Assembly (NCBI RefSeq): GCF_003259935.1 | Contig: NZ_QLMH01000010.1 | Coordinates: 1 to 64,000, forward strand | DNA length: 64,000 nt | Reading direction: 5' to 3' | Source: Paranoxybacillus vitaminiphilus | Lineage (GTDB): Bacteria; Bacillota; Bacilli; Bacillales; Anoxybacillaceae | Shown here: positions 55,121-62,918 of the stretch, in pieces | Numbering within the stretch: the first letter of the stretch is position 1 | Layout: every line of letters starts with the position of its first letter | The notes under the pieces: model-generated | Told to the model about the DNA's origin: nothing | The model's input: only the letters and a program-made list of their open reading frames with translations | Databases searched by the model: none | Program-made: the position numbers and the translations under genes

Positions 55121-55171
55121 ACCAACTAGTCGGTCCTTTTTGATATCAGACCGACTAGTTGGTCTGATATC
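55121..55171. promoter_or_regulatory. Paired palindromic operators of the leucine-degradation operon
   Basis: ACCAACTAGTCGGT (55121-55134) and ACCGACTAGTTGGT (55150-55163) are complements of each other. The second is the core of a 30-bp near-perfect palindrome, GATATC...GATATC (55142-55171). They lie between yngJ and the TetR gene; TATAAA on the minus strand (55115-55120) directly follows the first site. This is the expected form of a TetR-family operator pair. Confidence 0.75.
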
Positions 55172-55205
55172 TCAATAAATCATAATAAATGAAAGAGCCA
55201 TTTTT

Positions 55206-55841
55206 TTAAGAATGAGAGAAATTTCTTAAAAAGAATGCCGCAATCTCCTCTTTTTGCTTAGCACTCTCCGTAAGTAAGGAATGCAAAATTAAATCCGTAA
55301 AAATTTTTGCTATTTCTTCAATCGTCATTGAACCATTTGGCTTATACCATTTATATGTCCAGTTGACCATCCCGATAATCGACATACCGGTAATTTCTAC
55401 AGGAAGTTCAGACCTAAATTCTCCTGCTTCAATTCCATCACGAATAACTTGAAAAATGACTTGTTTATATTGTTCGCGCTTTTCATTAATTTTTTCGGAA
55501 TATTCTGGTTTAAGATAGGTGCTTTCTTGGTAAAAGACTGTAATGTGGGGTTTGTATAAATCAAATACTTTTACAAACGATTGTATAATGGCGCACAGCC
55601 GCTTTGTCGGAGTTTGATATTTTGCATATGCTTCTTGTGCTTTATTCAATACGTAACTAATAAACACATCGTGGATATGATAAAGGAGCTCGTCTTTCGA
55701 TTTGAAATTGTGGTAAAATCCCCCTTTTGAAGTATTGCATTCCGTAACAATGCGATCAACGGTGACACCGTGATAACCGTATTTTTCAAAAAGATTTAGC
55801 GCGGTTTCTATAATTCTTTCTTTTAACTGCTTCTCTGCCAT
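55206..55841 (-). CDS. TetR/AcrR-family repressor of the yng-type operon
   Basis: A 211-residue repressor: helix-turn-helix at residues ~10-50 (IIETALNLFEKYGYHGVTVD, TSKGGFYHNFKSKDELL) and a helical ligand domain with a TetR_C-type segment. AAAGGGG precedes the ATG at 55841; the earlier frame start has no signal. Its product probably binds the two palindromes at 55121-55171 and is released by an acyl-CoA from branched-chain breakdown, as described for LiuR/FadR-type regulators. Same strand as the operon it would control. Confidence 0.87.
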   Translation of the reverse strand: MAEKQLKERIIETALNLFEKYGYHGVTVDRIVTECNTSKGGFYHNFKSKDELLYHIHDVFISYVLNKAQEAYAKYQTPTKRLCAIIQSFVKVFDLYKPHITVFYQESTYLKPEYSEKINEKREQYKQVIFQVIRDGIEAGEFRSELPVEITGMSIIGMVNWTYKWYKPNGSMTIEEIAKIFTDLILHSLLTESAKQKEEIAAFFLRNFSHS

Positions 55842-56187
55842 ATAAATCCCCTTTACTTTTATATTAACACACTTTTCAGAAAAATAGTACAATTTTTTAT
55901 TTTTTATAAAAAATCATCTTTCATTTATTACATTGATTATAAAAATAGGAATTTTATCATGTCAAATATATACTTCAATTACTGGTTTTCCCTAGTTTTA
56001 TTGCCAGTTCTATAGCAAATAAGTGAATAAAACAGAAGCATCCGAAAAAATTTATACTTTTTGTTTTATCGTTCATTTTTATAAAAATGACTCAATAGTT
56101 CGCTAACATTTAGTTATCTATTTACTGCAATCGTTTAGTGTTATAATTACGTAGTAACTTAATAATGAATAAAAGGGGAATGAAAAG
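55842..56187. other. Divergent promoter region between tetR and the flavodoxin-like gene
   Basis: AT-rich, no ORF. It must hold promoters in both directions. TATAAT (56142-56147) is a likely -10 for the plus-strand gene. Confidence 0.4.
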
Positions 56188-56733
56188 ATGAGTAAAATTC
56201 TTGTCATTAACGGGAGTTCAAGAGAAAACGGAAATACAGAACGATTAACGTCTATAATGCTAGAAAATATTTCACATGCTCATATCCATCTAAGGGATTA
56301 TGTCATTAAACCAATTATCGATAAACGCCATACAGTAGAAGGATTTAGCCCCGTCGATGATGGTTACGATCAAATTATTCAATCCGTACTCGAACACGAC
56401 ATTCTTATTTTTGCTACACCGCTTTATTGGTACGGCATGAGCGGATATATGAAAAACTTTATTGATCGCTGGTCACAAAGTTTAAGAGACAAACGATTTG
56501 ATTTTAAAAAAGAGATGGGCATGAAAAAAGGGTTCGTTGTCATTTGCGGCGGGGACAACCCTGATATGAAAGGATTGCCGCTCATTCAACAATTTCAATA
56601 TATTTTCAACTTTGTTGGTCTTGAATACATAGGATATATTATCGGTGAAGGCAACGCTCCTGATGAAGTGTTGCAAGATGAAAGAGCGATTGTTCAAGCT
56701 AATCACTGGAATAAATTTTTCAAGAACCTATAA
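56188..56733 (+). CDS. NAD(P)H-dependent FMN reductase, flavodoxin-like (YwqN type)
   Basis: A 181-residue flavodoxin-fold oxidoreductase with the FMN phosphate loop INGSSRENGNTERL (~6-19), the second flavin loop FATPLYWYGMSGYMKNFIDR (~72-91) and VVICGGDNP (~118). Expected to reduce flavin, azo compounds or quinones. GGGGAATG lies upstream at normal spacing. Monocistronic, with its own perfect terminator. Substrate unknown; distinct from the reductase at 2663. Confidence 0.87.
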   Translation: MSKILVINGSSRENGNTERLTSIMLENISHAHIHLRDYVIKPIIDKRHTVEGFSPVDDGYDQIIQSVLEHDILIFATPLYWYGMSGYMKNFIDRWSQSLRDKRFDFKKEMGMKKGFVVICGGDNPDMKGLPLIQQFQYIFNFVGLEYIGYIIGEGNAPDEVLQDERAIVQANHWNKFFKNL

Positions 56734-56734
56734 A

Positions 56735-56772
56735 AATGAAAATTCCCCGGATTTTCCGGGGAATTTTCATTT
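56735..56772. terminator. Bidirectional terminator
   Basis: AATGAAAATTCCCCGG and CCGGGGAATTTTCATT pair perfectly around ATTTT. Confidence 0.85.
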
Positions 56773-56827
56773 GCCTTTATGTATAATCACCGCTTTCTAT
56801 CTAAACAATATAAACGGAGGTGTTTTC

Positions 56828-57073
56828 ATGGAGCCTATGTTATGTCCAAATTGTAAAACAAATCGCACTCGCTTTAACATTATCGAGCAAACACCGAAAG
56901 CTGTTAAAATCAACCCTCAAACAGGCGCAATTGAGCAGGAATATACAGACGGAAATCTGGATTCGTTTCATATGCCATACCGTGGCCCATCCTACCGCGT
57001 TCAATGTGCTGCTTGCGGGCTCATTGAAACCCCTGAAATGTTTATTAAACGAGCGCAACATCAAATGGATTGA
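56828..57073 (+). CDS. Small zinc-ribbon protein of unknown function
   Basis: 81 residues with two CxxC knuckles (LCPNCKTN at 5-12 and VQCAACGLIE at ~59-68), so one zinc-ribbon site. The middle part is hydrophilic. ACGGAGGTG precedes the ATG. It sits 22 bases before a tiny gene on the same strand, probably one transcript. No named family recognised. Confidence 0.72.
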   Translation: MEPMLCPNCKTNRTRFNIIEQTPKAVKINPQTGAIEQEYTDGNLDSFHMPYRGPSYRVQCAACGLIETPEMFIKRAQHQMD

Positions 57074-57095
57074 TATATGAAGGAGGATTTTTTCG

Positions 57096-57236
57096 TTGGC
57101 AAACAAAAAGCAAACTCCATCCAATGAAGTAAATCAAAAGAAACTCGTTGATGATAAGGTGAACAAAGCAAGAGCAACTGGATTTGAAGATGACCACATT
57201 CGGAAAGTGACACAAAATGGCGCAGATGGTCAATAA
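57096..57236 (+). CDS. 46-residue hydrophilic protein with TTG start
   Basis: AAGGAGG lies seven bases before a TTG; the frame reads MANKKQTPSNEVNQ, KKLVDDKVNKARATGFEDDH, IRKVTQNGADGQ and stops. It is Lys/Asn/Asp-rich with no hydrophobic segment, as in several small Bacillus spore or stationary-phase proteins, but I do not recognise it. Linked to the zinc-ribbon gene by 22 bases. Its shortness and rare start make it easy to miss. Confidence 0.6.
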   Translation: MANKKQTPSNEVNQKKLVDDKVNKARATGFEDDHIRKVTQNGADGQ

Positions 57237-57505
57237 CTGCAAACGAGGTTTCTTCCTGTAAAAAAAGTTGTTCATGATCGCGTGATATTAATTTTCGAAT
57301 TAATCTTATCCCCCAAATCCGCTATGAAAGTTCTATATACTTCTGAGCAAATACTACATTATTAATGAAGGGAAATTCGTTATAGAAAAGAAGAAAGAAT
57401 TAATGAAGAAGCGGCAATGAACAATCATCTACATTCTTCCACTTTGTAAATGAACCAAGATATCATTAAACAGCATCAACAACGGAAAATAGGTAAAACA
57501 GACAG
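57237..57505. other. Intergenic region, no gene seen
   Basis: No credible ORF or structure before repeat B4. Confidence 0.4.
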
Positions 57506-57613
57506 AAAAAGGGCTGATTTATAAGTGTCCGGCCTCACGCACTATATAACGTATTATGTACCATATATTGTAGTTGCGGGGTCTGACACTTTGCTTTTAG
57601 ATCAGCCCTTTTT
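57506..57613. repeat. Nested-palindrome repeat, copy B4
   Basis: Perfect 13-bp outer arms AAAAAGGGCTGAT (57506-57518) and ATCAGCCCTTTTT (57601-57613). Inside are ATAAGTGTCCGGCCTCACGC and GGGGTCTGACACTTTGCTTT, the same internal boxes as B3 in reverse orientation. A/T runs at both ends make it a bidirectional terminator between convergent genes. Confidence 0.78.
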
Positions 57614-57674
57614 CAATTAGTGAGAAGACTTCAATTTCTAAATGTGCAGGGGTAGGTACGGAGTCGTTCAAGCA

Positions 57675-59588
57675 TTAGTCCCTGCTCAGTAAGCGTTCCC
57701 TTGTTGTAATAAATTCATCCCACATCATAATAAATAAATCAATTAACTTAGGATCGAATTGATGGCCGCTTCCATCCATTAAAATCGCTTTTACTTGTTC
57801 TGGAGGAAATGCATCCTTGTATACTCTCTTCGAAAGTAAGGCGTCAAATACATCGACAATGGCGACAATTCTTCCTTCAAGGGGAATTTCTTCTCCTTTT
57901 AAGCCGTTTGGATATCCTTGGCCGTTCCACCACTCATGATGCGTACGGGCGATCGATGCAGCCATTTGGATGACAGGCAAATCCAAGTTAGATAAAATTT
58001 GATGTCCAATTTGAGCATGTGTTTTCATTGAGTCCCATTCTTCATTTGTCAGTTTTCCTGGTTTATTTAAGATCGAATCAGGTATTCCTACCTTCCCGAT
58101 ATCATGAAACTTCGCAGCAATTTCGATGTTTGCCACAAATTTTTCATCACATCCTGCTAAACGGGCAAGCATACCAGAAAGAATGCCAATTCGTTCAACA
58201 TGATTTTTCGTATCATCATCACGATATTCTGCTAATTGTAAAAGTTTCTCAATTGTATGGAACATGACTTTTGATTCTCTTGTTATATCTTGAATAATTA
58301 AAAGCGCACGTGAAAGCTCGAATATTTTGTTCTGTGGAAGCGGGCGCACCTTATAATAATGCAATCCATCAACACTTTCAACTGTTGTCATCATCGTTTC
58401 TTGCTTTCCTTCTAATACAGGACATCCCGAACAAGGCACAGTACGTTTATGCAACACTTCATAGCAGCGCTTTCCAATCGGCGAATCTCCAGTCATTCCC
58501 AACGATTTTACGAACCGTTTCATTTTTTCATCTGTCCATGTAAGACGACCGAAATCAATCGTGCTAATTTCGTACGCATAAATCTCAAGAAAATCAAAAT
58601 CGCGCAAAAATAAATATGGCCGTATGATTTCGTGAATCATTGACAAAGTAAACTTTGTAAGCCTTTCAAATGAATGAATATATTGTAGTATATATTGATT
58701 AGCCAAATATTCTTTTGTCATAAAAACTTTTCTCAGTGCATCGCAAAGCGTTTCCCCGGTAATTTGAAAAAAATTTTCGTGATATTTGCTCTCAATGATA
58801 ACGCGGCTCCAATCACGAATAATTCGAAAAAACGCTTCAGAATCTTGGTATATTTTTTCTTGAAAAAATTGCAGTAAGAATGTTTTAATATAAGCAAAAA
58901 AATTTTCTAACTCCACGAATGTGTAGACACGTTCGTTGCCAATACGTTGCAAAAATATATCCCTGAAATAGGTCATAATTTGCTCCACTTGGAATGAAAT
59001 ATAACCGCTAAATTGATTTAGGTTTTGTACATCTTCATCCGTGAATCCATTTATTTGGCGAACTTTTTCAAATTCGAAACGAAGAGGATGTGCGGCTTTT
59101 TGCAGTTCGATCTTGCTGTAGGCTTCGAGTGTTAGTTGCATATCAAACGAGAAAAGCGCGTGAATGGCATTATATAAAGGCAAAGCGACATTCGGTATTG
59201 TTCTGGATAAATGAATAGAAATAATGTCCGCATACTTTGTATAGGTTGACAAATACCATTTCAACTCTAAGCCAACTTCCGAATGTTTCAGTCCGATATT
59301 ATATCGTTTTTGTATATATTCATCATTTATTGTTGCTAAAAAGCATTCTTTCAAATATTCTTTTTGTGTTTCTTTTAAATGAGTAAGGTTAGAATGTTCA
59401 TGAATAAGTTTCTTAAGTTTTTCTACTTTCATGATTTCTTCATATAGCTCATCGACAATTGTATCAATTAAAGGGATTAAATGATTTCGATGATGATAGA
59501 TTAATTGAAGCTTTTCTTCTGTAACTCCGGTATATTGTAACTGTCTTAGCCGATTTTGATCTGTCACAAGTATCCGCTTCATTGGCAA
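57675..59588 (-). CDS. Globin-coupled HD-GYP phosphodiesterase (putative oxygen-sensing c-di-GMP hydrolase)
   Basis: 637 residues, no membrane segment. Residues ~20-130 are a HemAT-type globin sensor: ITHLxxTQKEYL pattern and EYIQKRYNIGLKHSEVGLEL, with proximal-His candidate His102 in the right position. Residues ~170-340 are a second all-helical block, possibly a degenerate repeat of the sensor. Residues ~345-440 are PAS-like with a Cys pair (Cys386, Cys389 in VPCSGCPV). Residues ~450-630 are HD-GYP: His463, His495-Asp496 (FHDIGKVGIP), His524, His550-His551-Glu552 and GQGYP (556-560), all needed residues present. It should degrade cyclic di-GMP in response to O2, NO or CO. Effect on motility or biofilm is inferred. 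Confidence 0.82.
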   Translation of the reverse strand: MPMKRILVTDQNRLRQLQYTGVTEEKLQLIYHHRNHLIPLIDTIVDELYEEIMKVEKLKKLIHEHSNLTHLKETQKEYLKECFLATINDEYIQKRYNIGLKHSEVGLELKWYLSTYTKYADIISIHLSRTIPNVALPLYNAIHALFSFDMQLTLEAYSKIELQKAAHPLRFEFEKVRQINGFTDEDVQNLNQFSGYISFQVEQIMTYFRDIFLQRIGNERVYTFVELENFFAYIKTFLLQFFQEKIYQDSEAFFRIIRDWSRVIIESKYHENFFQITGETLCDALRKVFMTKEYLANQYILQYIHSFERLTKFTLSMIHEIIRPYLFLRDFDFLEIYAYEISTIDFGRLTWTDEKMKRFVKSLGMTGDSPIGKRCYEVLHKRTVPCSGCPVLEGKQETMMTTVESVDGLHYYKVRPLPQNKIFELSRALLIIQDITRESKVMFHTIEKLLQLAEYRDDDTKNHVERIGILSGMLARLAGCDEKFVANIEIAAKFHDIGKVGIPDSILNKPGKLTNEEWDSMKTHAQIGHQILSNLDLPVIQMAASIARTHHEWWNGQGYPNGLKGEEIPLEGRIVAIVDVFDALLSKRVYKDAFPPEQVKAILMDGSGHQFDPKLIDLFIMMWDEFITTRERLLSRD

Positions 59589-59689
59589 TTCCCCTTATTT
59601 TATATGGCATTCTATCATTATTTTACAACTGGATAGAAAAGATAAAAAGTTACAAAAAAAAGAATATTATGACAAATATGCATAAAAAA

Positions 59690-59789
59690 GAAAGAGGCTG
59701 TCTCAAGTCCAGGCTCAGACCTTACGACACAATTATATATTGTGAAACGCGCGTGAGGTCAGACCCTTATGAAACAGTCTCCTTCTTTC
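59690..59789. repeat. Nested-palindrome repeat, copy B5
   Basis: GAAAGAGGCTGTCTCA on the left and TGAAACAGTCTCCTTC on the right form the outer stem; inside are GGCTCAGACCTTA, CACAATTATATATTGTG and CGCGTGAGGTCAGACCCTTAT. It lies just after the stop of ilvA, where it would terminate that gene. Confidence 0.75.
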
Positions 59790-59810
59790 GCTGTCAAACT
59801 CCTACCTAAT

Positions 59811-61019
59811 TTATCCGAGTATTTCAATAACATATCCTTCATTCGTTAATACTTGATGAATTTTCGCAATATGTTCTTGGTTTTTCGTCTCTAATGAAAA
59901 ATAAATTTCTGCTTGTCCTGGCAGCACTTTTGCTCCAACACGCTGATGATGAATCGAGAGAACATTGGCCTCTAACTCAGCAATAATTCGCAGCAGTTTA
60001 TTTAACTGACCAGGTTTATCGGAAATCACGGTTGTAAATGTAACGAAACGTCCTGATTCGAAAAGACCGCGTTCAATAATTCGGGAAATCAGTGTAACAT
60101 CCACATTACCGCCGCTTAATATAGAAACCACTTTTTTTCCTTTAAAAGGAAGTTTGTCATACAAGACAGCTGCAAGGGAGCATGCAGCGGAACCTTCGAC
60201 TAACAATTTATTACGCTCTAATAGATACAGCATTGTGCGGGAAATTTCTGCTTCATCAACACAAATCACATCGTCAACATATTTTTGAATGTATTGATAA
60301 GTTAATTCACCTGGTTTTTTCACTGCAATTCCGTCAGCGATCGTATCAGATGCTTGAATGACAATCGGTTTATTATGGCGAAGCGCAGCCGTCATACCAG
60401 GACATGCTGATGATTCCACACCGTAGACTTTAATCGAAGGATTATGTTCTTTCAAAGTAAAGGCAACCCCGGCGAGCAAGCCCCCGCCGCCAACCGGACA
60501 AAGAACAGCTTCCACATCAGGAAGTTGTTCCAATATTTCCAAAGCGATCGTTCCCTGTCCGGCAATAACCGCTTCGTCATCAAACGGATGTACAAACGTT
60601 GCTCCCCTTTTCCGCTGCAAATCAAGAGCATATTCAAGCGACTCATCAAAAATGTCACCGTGTAAAATAACTTCGGCACCATATCCTTTCGTTGCTTCCA
60701 TTTTACTTAATGGTGCCCTTTTCGGCATGACAATTGTACACGGAATGCCAATCATGCTGCTCGAGTAGGCCACTCCTTGCGCATGATTTCCAGCCGAAGC
60801 GGCAATCACACCGCGTTTGCGCTCTTCGTCGCTAAGTGACATAATTTTATTAAATGAGCCACGCACTTTAAAAGAGCCGGTTTTTTGCAAATTTTCCAGC
60901 TTCATATACACATCGTTGCCGGACAATTTACTAAATGTATACGAGTAATCTAATGGCGTTTTATGAATCGTTTTTTCCATTCGTTTTTTAGCCTGCAAAA
61001 CATCATGTAATGTCAGCAT
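59811..61019 (-). CDS. ilvA: Threonine dehydratase (threonine ammonia-lyase) with ACT domain
   Basis: 402 residues. A PLP fold-type II catalytic domain (1-~320) carries Lys51 in KTGSFKVRGSF, the SAGNHAQGVAY block and the phosphate-binding GGGGLLAG (~180). A C-terminal ACT domain (~325-402) starts at RFVTFTTVISDKPGQL. It deaminates threonine to 2-oxobutanoate for isoleucine synthesis or for catabolism; the single ACT domain and ~400-residue size fit both Bacillus IlvA and TdcB-like catabolic enzymes. I use ATG 61019 (AGGTGATT upstream) over one four codons earlier. Monocistronic. Confidence 0.9.
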   Translation of the reverse strand: MLTLHDVLQAKKRMEKTIHKTPLDYSYTFSKLSGNDVYMKLENLQKTGSFKVRGSFNKIMSLSDEERKRGVIAASAGNHAQGVAYSSSMIGIPCTIVMPKRAPLSKMEATKGYGAEVILHGDIFDESLEYALDLQRKRGATFVHPFDDEAVIAGQGTIALEILEQLPDVEAVLCPVGGGGLLAGVAFTLKEHNPSIKVYGVESSACPGMTAALRHNKPIVIQASDTIADGIAVKKPGELTYQYIQKYVDDVICVDEAEISRTMLYLLERNKLLVEGSAACSLAAVLYDKLPFKGKKVVSILSGGNVDVTLISRIIERGLFESGRFVTFTTVISDKPGQLNKLLRIIAELEANVLSIHHQRVGAKVLPGQAEIYFSLETKNQEHIAKIHQVLTNEGYVIEILG

Positions 61020-61077
61020 TTGAATAATCACCTAACTATCTGTAAAATTGACGAGTTTAAACGATCCCAAAGATACA

Positions 61078-61106
61078 TTATATCGATATATTACTGCTTT
61101 CATCAA
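61078..61106 (-). promoter_or_regulatory. Promoter of ilvA
   Basis: Minus-strand TTGATG (61101-61106) and TATAAT (61078-61083) are 17 bp apart, 59 bases before the start codon. No T-box or CodY-like site is evident. Confidence 0.6.
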
Positions 61107-61171
61107 GTAGCTGCCGCAACATTCGTGTATTTTATCCTGCAAGCTGTACTCCCTATTCCGTCTTTCTTCCA

Positions 61172-61226
61172 TGAACCTCTCCCCCCTACCCTTCGCTTGG
61201 AGGCGGGAGACTTCTCGGTGAACATG
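61172..61226 (-). repeat. TTTAA-linked hairpin repeat, copy A4
   Basis: On the minus strand, TTTAA (61227-61231) is followed by CATGTTCACCGAGAAG, arms CCCGCCTCC and GGGGGGAGAGG, and GGTTCA; 55 bp in total. It lies upstream of the ilvA promoter. It has the same orientation rule as the other copies (TTTAA always 5'). Confidence 0.75.
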
Positions 61227-61231
61227 TTAAA

Positions 61232-61503
61232 AATATGACTTAAGACGCATACGGTAAGGAATAGAAAAGCGGCAAAGCTTCGAAGTACTGGATAATTTGC
61301 ATGAAAAAACCGAAAAGAGAAACGAGCAATCCCGAATCATGCCGCCCCAAAGTAAGATACCCTTTACTTGGTCAATCAAGCACTCATTGTAAACATCGCT
61401 ATTTTAAATCCATTTTTGCACGCATTATGATTCATCTTTTGAAAAATAAAGACATTTCGATTATGATATAAAGGCAACTATGTCATATAATGAGGTGTCA
61501 TTT
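61232..61503. other. Intergenic region upstream of the MFS gene
   Basis: No ORF with a ribosome binding site. TATGATATAAAG at 61462-61473 is a probable -10 region of the MFS gene. Confidence 0.4.
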
Positions 61504-62676
61504 ATGGAAAAGCAACGTTATCTCCCGCTCTTATTCGCGGTTATGTTTCTTGTCATGGCCGGTTTTGGGATTATTATTCCCGTATTGCCTTTCTTTGCTG
61601 AAAAAGTGGGGGCAAATCCTACACAATTAGGACTTTTAATGGCTGTATATTCCTTTATGCAGCTCATCTTTGCGCCAATATGGGGACGGCTGTCAGATCG
61701 TTATGGCCGCAAACCGATTTTGCTCATTGGAATCAGCGGGTTAACGATTTCGTTCTTTTTATTTGCTGTTTCTACTGAACTTTGGATGCTTTTTGCAGCG
61801 CGCATATTAGGCGGATTGCTTTCTTCGGCAACGATGCCGACGGCAATGGCCTATGTAGCTGATGTAACAACACCGGAAAACCGTGGAAAAAGCATGGGAA
61901 TGATTGGGGCAGCGATCGGGTTAGGATTTATTTTCGGACCGGCGATTGGCGGCATTTTTTCAAAAACAAGTTTAAATATGCCATTCTTTATTGCCGCTTT
62001 TCTTTCACTCATGACGTCCCTGTTCGTTTTCCTATTTTTAAAAGAATCGCTGCCAAAAGAAATGCGTACCGAAAAGTCACAGCAACGTGAATCCATTTGG
62101 AAAGCATTTAGCGGAACAATTATTTTTTTATACATATTGCAGTTTTTCGTTTCTTTTTCGCTATCTGGTCTTGAGGCGACATTTGCTTATTATGCTGCGA
62201 AACGAGCAAATATTGGTTCAACGGAATTAGGATATATTTTTATGATTATGGGTTTGGCAGGAGCATTCGTTCAAGGCGGATTAATCGGCAAGCTGATTAA
62301 AAAGTTCGGTGAAGGAAAAGTCATTCAAGGAGGAATTATCGTTTCGGCAATCGGTTTTGCATTAATTTTATTGATTAAAGATTTCTTGACAGCCGCTTTA
62401 TATTTATCGATTTTCGGCATCGGAAACGGCGTGATTCGTCCATGCCTTTCGTCACTGATTACGAAACATTCAACAATTGGACAAGGAAGCGCGACAGGGC
62501 TTTTGTCTTCATTTGATTCGCTCGGCCGCATTGCCGGCCCGCCGATAGCAGGTTGGCTGTTTACAATGATGATTGGGCTGCCGTATGTGTCCGGCATTGT
62601 ATTATCATTTGGCGCATTCATTTTATTCTATCTCTTCTCGCGGCAAACAAAAAAGGAAAAAATAACAATGATATAA
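61504..62676 (+). CDS. MFS multidrug-efflux-type transporter
   Basis: A 390-residue permease with twelve hydrophobic segments. Motif A is GRLSDRYGRKPILLIG (~62-77), and the antiporter motif C-like glycine-rich helix is GAAIGLGFIFGPAIGG (~136-151), which places it among DHA1 drug:H+ antiporters (Bmr/NorA/TetA-like). Start 61504 has TGAGGTG upstream; the earlier frame start precedes it. Substrate unknown. Monocistronic; a strong terminator follows. Confidence 0.87.
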   Translation: MEKQRYLPLLFAVMFLVMAGFGIIIPVLPFFAEKVGANPTQLGLLMAVYSFMQLIFAPIWGRLSDRYGRKPILLIGISGLTISFFLFAVSTELWMLFAARILGGLLSSATMPTAMAYVADVTTPENRGKSMGMIGAAIGLGFIFGPAIGGIFSKTSLNMPFFIAAFLSLMTSLFVFLFLKESLPKEMRTEKSQQRESIWKAFSGTIIFLYILQFFVSFSLSGLEATFAYYAAKRANIGSTELGYIFMIMGLAGAFVQGGLIGKLIKKFGEGKVIQGGIIVSAIGFALILLIKDFLTAALYLSIFGIGNGVIRPCLSSLITKHSTIGQGSATGLLSSFDSLGRIAGPPIAGWLFTMMIGLPYVSGIVLSFGAFILFYLFSRQTKKEKITMI

Positions 62677-62678
62677 AT

Positions 62679-62746
62679 GCCAGCCCCTCACGACAATATT
62701 TAAAGTCCATTTTCGTCGTCGTTGAGGGGGCTGGCCTTTTATTTTT
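62679..62746 (+). terminator. Intrinsic terminator of the MFS gene
   Basis: GCCAGCCCCTCA and TGAGGGGGCTGGC arms close a ~32-base inner region that itself has short complementary parts, then TTTTATTTTT. Confidence 0.8.
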
Positions 62747-62790
62747 GAACGGTTCTTTAGTGAATGATTTGTTTGTATTTTTATTCTATC

Positions 62791-62816
62791 ATTTAGAACA
62801 TAGTTTTATTTTATAA
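62791..62816 (+). repeat. 26-nt exact repeat, copy 2
   Basis: Identical over 26 bases to 22455-22480 and in the same orientation, while the flanks differ. Located between two convergent MFS genes, next to repeat B6. Confidence 0.7.
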
Positions 62817-62828
62817 GATTATTAGCAA

Positions 62829-62906
62829 AAAAGAGCTGACCAAAAACAAAGCATCAGCCCCCTCGATCATCATAGAAACACTATACGTGAGGTCAAATCC
62901 TCTTTC
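62829..62906. repeat. Nested-palindrome repeat, copy B6 (degenerate)
   Basis: AAAGAGCTGACC and ACAAAGCATCAGCCCCCTC on the left, and CGTGAGGTCAAAT and CCTCTTT on the right, match the family. The inner CACAATATA arms are decayed. It lies between convergent MFS genes. Confidence 0.55.
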
Positions 62907-62918
62907 CTTTACAAAGGT

